DNA from: RGIG5612 sp045598285
Lineage (GTDB): Bacteria > Bacillota > Clostridia > Lachnospirales > Lachnospiraceae
Assembly: GCA_045598285.1 (NCBI GenBank)
Contig: JAZLLU010000001.1
Location: 1-64,000 of the forward strand
Direction of reading: 5' to 3'
DNA: 64,000 bases
Shown: positions 61,083 through 64,000 of the stretch, in pieces
Numbering within the stretch: position 1 is the stretch's first letter
Layout of the letters: every line of letters starts with the position of its first letter
Notes under the pieces: model-generated
Seen by the model: the letters and a program-made list of their open reading frames with translations, nothing else
The model's database searches: none
Told to the model about the DNA's origin: nothing
Program-made: the position numbers and the translations under genes

Positions 61083-62480
61083 ATGAAAAAGCATAAGATT
61101 TGCGGTATTGTACCAAACTCAATTGCACAGGAATTAGAAATCAAAGTTAATCAATATCTCCTGACAGTTAATGGTGAAACTGTCAGGGATATTTTTGATT
61201 ATCAGTTTTTTATTAATGACGAATATGTTGAACTAGAAATTGAAGATGAAGATGGAAATATAGACATCTACGAAATAGAAAAAGATTTTTCTGAAGACAT
61301 AGGAATTCTTTTTGATAATTCTTTGATGGACGAATATCATTCATGCGCTAATAAGTGTATTTTTTGCTTTATTGACCAGATGCCAAAAGGAATGCGTAAG
61401 ACGCTTTATTTTAAGGACGATGATTCCAGGCTTTCTTTTTTGCAAGGAAATTATGTAACACTTACAAATATGAGCAAGGCCGATATTGATAGAATAATTA
61501 GATATCATATGGAGCCTATCAATATTTCAATTCATACAACTAACCCAGAATTAAGATGTAAGATGCTAGGAAATCGCTTTGCTGGTGATGTTCTAAAATA
61601 TCTTGATAAATTAAATGATTCAGGCGTAAAAATGAATGGACAAATCGTTCTTTGCAAAGGAATTAATGATGGCAAAGAGCTTGAAAGAACTCTTTTAGAT
61701 TTAGAAAAATATGCTCCAAATATGCAAAGCGTATCTATTGTTCCTGTTGGACTTACAAAGTATAGAGATGGTCTTTTTAAGTTAGAACCAATTACTAAAA
61801 ATGATGCTAAAAATGTAATTGATTTAGTAGAAAAAGAACAGAAAAAAATATATAATAAATGCGGTATAAATTTTGTTCACGCAAGCGATGAGTTCTACCT
61901 TCTTGCAGAACGTAGCCTTCCAAATGAAGATAAATATGACGGCTATTTGCAACTTGAAAATGGAGTTGGTATGTTAACTCTATTAAAAGAAGAGTTTAAG
62001 GATGCACTTGATACTTTCATAGAGAAAAATGAAGTGGTAGAAAAAAGAAACTTCACTGTAGTAACAGGCGAACTGAGTTTTGATACAATAAGTAAATTGC
62101 TTAGCGAAACATGTAAGAGATTAAAAGAAAAGAATTTATCAGTAAATAACAAATTTAATTGTGTTGCTATAAAAAATAATTTCTTTGGAGAGCAAATTAC
62201 TGTTTCAGGTTTAGTTTGCGGTCAAGATATTTTAAGCCAACTTAAAGGAAAAGATTTAGGAGATGAAATATTACTTCCTGTTAACATGTTTCGGCAGGGA
62301 GAAGAATATTTCTTAGATGATGTAACGAAAGCTGAACTCGAAAAAGAGTTAAGCGTTAAAGTAACGATAGTTAATTTATCAGGATATTCGCTTTTGAATG
62401 CAATATTGGGAAAACCTGATACTAATTTTAGGAGACAAATTTATGAGCAAGCCGATGGTGGCAATTGTTGGCAGGCCTAA
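61083..62480 (+). CDS. DUF512 radical-SAM protein with PDZ-like N-terminus
   Basis: A 465-residue protein. An N-terminal PDZ-like segment (about 1-65) precedes CANKCIFC, a Cys-x3-Cys-x2-Cys motif for a 4Fe-4S cluster near residue 83, then a TIM-barrel-like core and the DUF512 C-terminal part. Family function is unknown. ATG 61083 is preferred; an overlapping TTG at 61080 would add one residue. The end overlaps der by 38 bp, so translation is probably coupled. Confidence 0.9.
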   Translation: MKKHKICGIVPNSIAQELEIKVNQYLLTVNGETVRDIFDYQFFINDEYVELEIEDEDGNIDIYEIEKDFSEDIGILFDNSLMDEYHSCANKCIFCFIDQMPKGMRKTLYFKDDDSRLSFLQGNYVTLTNMSKADIDRIIRYHMEPINISIHTTNPELRCKMLGNRFAGDVLKYLDKLNDSGVKMNGQIVLCKGINDGKELERTLLDLEKYAPNMQSVSIVPVGLTKYRDGLFKLEPITKNDAKNVIDLVEKEQKKIYNKCGINFVHASDEFYLLAERSLPNEDKYDGYLQLENGVGMLTLLKEEFKDALDTFIEKNEVVEKRNFTVVTGELSFDTISKLLSETCKRLKEKNLSVNNKFNCVAIKNNFFGEQITVSGLVCGQDILSQLKGKDLGDEILLPVNMFRQGEEYFLDDVTKAELEKELSVKVTIVNLSGYSLLNAILGKPDTNFRRQIYEQADGGNCWQA

Positions 62481-63771
62481 TGTTGGAAAAAGCACACTTT
62501 TTAATGCATTAGCCGGTGATAATATTGCTATAGTAAAAGATACACCTGGTGTTACTAGGGATAGAATCTTTGCTGACGTAAGTTGGCTTGATCGCGAATT
62601 TACTTTAGTAGATACAGGTGGTATTGAACCTGATAGCACAGATATTATTCTTTCGCAGATGCGAGCCCAAGCTCAAATAGCTATAGATACTGCTGACGTA
62701 ATAATTTTTATAACGGATGTAAGGCAAGGACTTGTTGATAGTGACGATAAAGTCGCAGATATGCTTAGAAGAAGCAAAAAACCAATTGTTCTAGCGGTAA
62801 ACAAAGTTGACAATTTTAAAAAACTTATGCCTGATGTTTATGAGTTTTATAATATCGGCCTTGGCGATCCGATACCTATTTCGGCTGCTTCTAAACTTGG
62901 TTTTGGTGAACTTCTTGATGAAGTAATTAAATATTTTGAGCCGGTTGATGAATCAGATGAAGACGACCTTCGTCCACACATAGCTGTTATAGGAAAACCG
63001 AACGTTGGAAAGAGCTCACTAGTAAATGCACTTTTAGGAGAAAACAGAGTTTTAGTTTCGGATATTCCGGGAACTACTAGAGACGCAATAGATACTATTA
63101 TTACGCATGACAATAAGGAATATATATTTATTGATACCGCTGGACTTAGAAGAAAATCTAAGATCAAGGAAGAACTTGAAAAGTATAGTATCGTTAGAGC
63201 TGTAAGCGCTGTTGAAAAGGCTGATGTTGTCGTTATGATGATTTCGGCTGAGGAAGGTGTTACAGAGCAGGATGCAAAGATAGCCGGCATAGCCCATGAG
63301 CGAGGAAAAGGCATAATTATTGCAGTAAATAAGTGGGATGCTATTGAAAAAGACGACAAAACGATATATAAATATACAGAGAAGATTCGTGAAGTTCTCT
63401 CATTCATGCCGTATGCCAGATTACTTTTTATTTCAGCAAAGACAGGGCAAAGAATCGACAAACTTTTTGATCTTATAGATGTTGTCGTTGAGAACCATTC
63501 AAGGCGTATTCAAACGGGTGTTATTAATGAAATTGTTAGTGAAGCAACTGCACTTAATCAACCTCCATCAGACAAAGGAAAGCGCTTAAAGATTTTTTAT
63601 GTCACGCAGGTAGCTGTTAAGCCACCAACGTTCGTTATTTTTGTTAATGACAAAGAATTGATGCATTTTTCATATTTGCGTTATTTAGAAAATAAGATTA
63701 GAGAGGCCTTTGGTTTCGAAGGCACACCTCTTAAGTTTTTTGTAAGAGAACGAAAAGAAAAGGATAAATAG
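62443..63771 (+). CDS. der: Ribosome-assembly GTPase Der (EngA)
   Basis: The 442-residue protein has tandem GTPase domains. The first P-loop is GRPNVGKST near residue 10 with NKVD; the second is GKPNVGKSS near residue 185 with NKWD. A C-terminal KH-like domain follows. It acts in 50S subunit assembly. ATG 62443 is preceded by TAGGAGA; an upstream in-frame ATG at 62398 lies within the previous gene. Confidence 0.97.
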   Translation: MSKPMVAIVGRPNVGKSTLFNALAGDNIAIVKDTPGVTRDRIFADVSWLDREFTLVDTGGIEPDSTDIILSQMRAQAQIAIDTADVIIFITDVRQGLVDSDDKVADMLRRSKKPIVLAVNKVDNFKKLMPDVYEFYNIGLGDPIPISAASKLGFGELLDEVIKYFEPVDESDEDDLRPHIAVIGKPNVGKSSLVNALLGENRVLVSDIPGTTRDAIDTIITHDNKEYIFIDTAGLRRKSKIKEELEKYSIVRAVSAVEKADVVVMMISAEEGVTEQDAKIAGIAHERGKGIIIAVNKWDAIEKDDKTIYKYTEKIREVLSFMPYARLLFISAKTGQRIDKLFDLIDVVVENHSRRIQTGVINEIVSEATALNQPPSDKGKRLKIFYVTQVAVKPPTFVIFVNDKELMHFSYLRYLENKIREAFGFEGTPLKFFVRERKEKDK

Positions 63772-63783
63772 AGGAAGTAGGAA

Positions 63784-64000
63784 ATGTTTTTTACATCACA
63801 GCGTATCGCTTTATTATTGTGTTTAGTTGGAGGATACCTATTTGGTCTTATCCAATCAGGTTACTTCATTTCTAAAGTTAAACATGTAGATATTAAGCAT
63901 CTAGGTAGTGGTAATACAGGAGCAACAAATACTTGGCGCGTTATGGGTGTGCCTTGGGGTTTGCTTACACTTATTTGTGATGTTGCGAAAACGGTTATTG
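63784..64000 (+). CDS. plsY: Glycerol-3-phosphate acyltransferase PlsY, 5' part
   Basis: The first 72 codons; the gene runs off the window edge. A hydrophobic N-terminal helix ends before SGYFISK, and HLGSGNTGATNTWRVMG is the conserved PlsY motif for glycerol phosphate binding. It makes lysophosphatidic acid in membrane lipid synthesis. It lies 12 bp after der with GGAAGTAGGAA upstream, an order common in Firmicutes. Confidence 0.93.
   Translation, partial: MFFTSQRIALLLCLVGGYLFGLIQSGYFISKVKHVDIKHLGSGNTGATNTWRVMGVPWGLLTLICDVAKTVI

Noticed and set aside
1..64000. tRNA or rRNA genes
   Set aside because: No cloverleaf with a T-loop GTTCGA-type motif and CCA context or rRNA-like stretch was recognised by eye; a tRNAscan-SE run would settle it.

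Overview
The window is a low-GC chromosomal segment with the gene content of an anaerobic Firmicute of the class Clostridia, most probably Lachnospiraceae. The evidence is a bacterial V-type ATPase operon, a SCIFF peptide with its radical-SAM maturase, a fused SecDF, HprK with an HPr-like protein, Rex, SpoVG, and small clostridial families (DUF512, a DUF6145-like protein). Species cannot be fixed from sequence alone.

Layout. 1-656 is a gene-free leader region with 63-bp repeats in opposing orientation, a degenerate hairpin repeat, and a promoter. 657-10051 is the V-ATPase operon (G-I-K-E-C-F-A-B-D) ending in exonuclease III. 10052-15927 is an accessory stretch: a HipBA-type toxin-antitoxin pair, a sortase-anchored surface protein, short tandem repeats and hairpins, a HicAB pair and an orphan solute-binding lipoprotein. 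16032-21338 (minus strand) holds prs, a DnaI/DnaC-type helicase loader, a DnaD-type protein, murC and spoVG, with a cluster of DnaA-box-like 9-mers between murC and dnaD. 21542-29131 (plus) holds pth-mfd-mnmA-nth, a small AIR-synthase-like protein, an Lrp regulator and an aminotransferase. 29102-30973 (minus) has a class B sortase and a GNAT acetyltransferase. 31067-42183 (plus) is housekeeping: uvrC, hprK-murB-whiA-HPr-like-dnaE-rRNA methyltransferase, coaX, dusB.

42184-43590 is a gene-free 1.4-kb island, the most unusual part of the window. It contains a membrane-protein remnant, two inverted copies of hairpin-rich modules whose stems differ in sequence but keep their pairing, a 195-bp MITE-like element with perfect 27-bp inverted ends, a ~100-nt hairpin, and a 6S-like small RNA just upstream of pheST. 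43592-53855 continues with pheST, scfA-scfB, secDF, a cation antiporter and recJ. 53852-58168 (minus) is a four-gene operon (two alpha/beta hydrolases, an ABC-F ATPase, a PHP phosphoesterase). 58299-64000 (plus) has maf, a membrane-anchored hydrolase, rex, a YebC-family gene, a DUF512 radical-SAM gene, der and the start of plsY.

Functional links: the NtpK sodium-ligand residues suggest a Na+-linked V-ATPase. The class B sortase matches the SPKTG sorting signal of the surface protein. HprK and the HPr-like protein with Glu at position 15 form a Ser46-type signalling pair. The helicase-loader operon lies downstream of putative DnaA sites.
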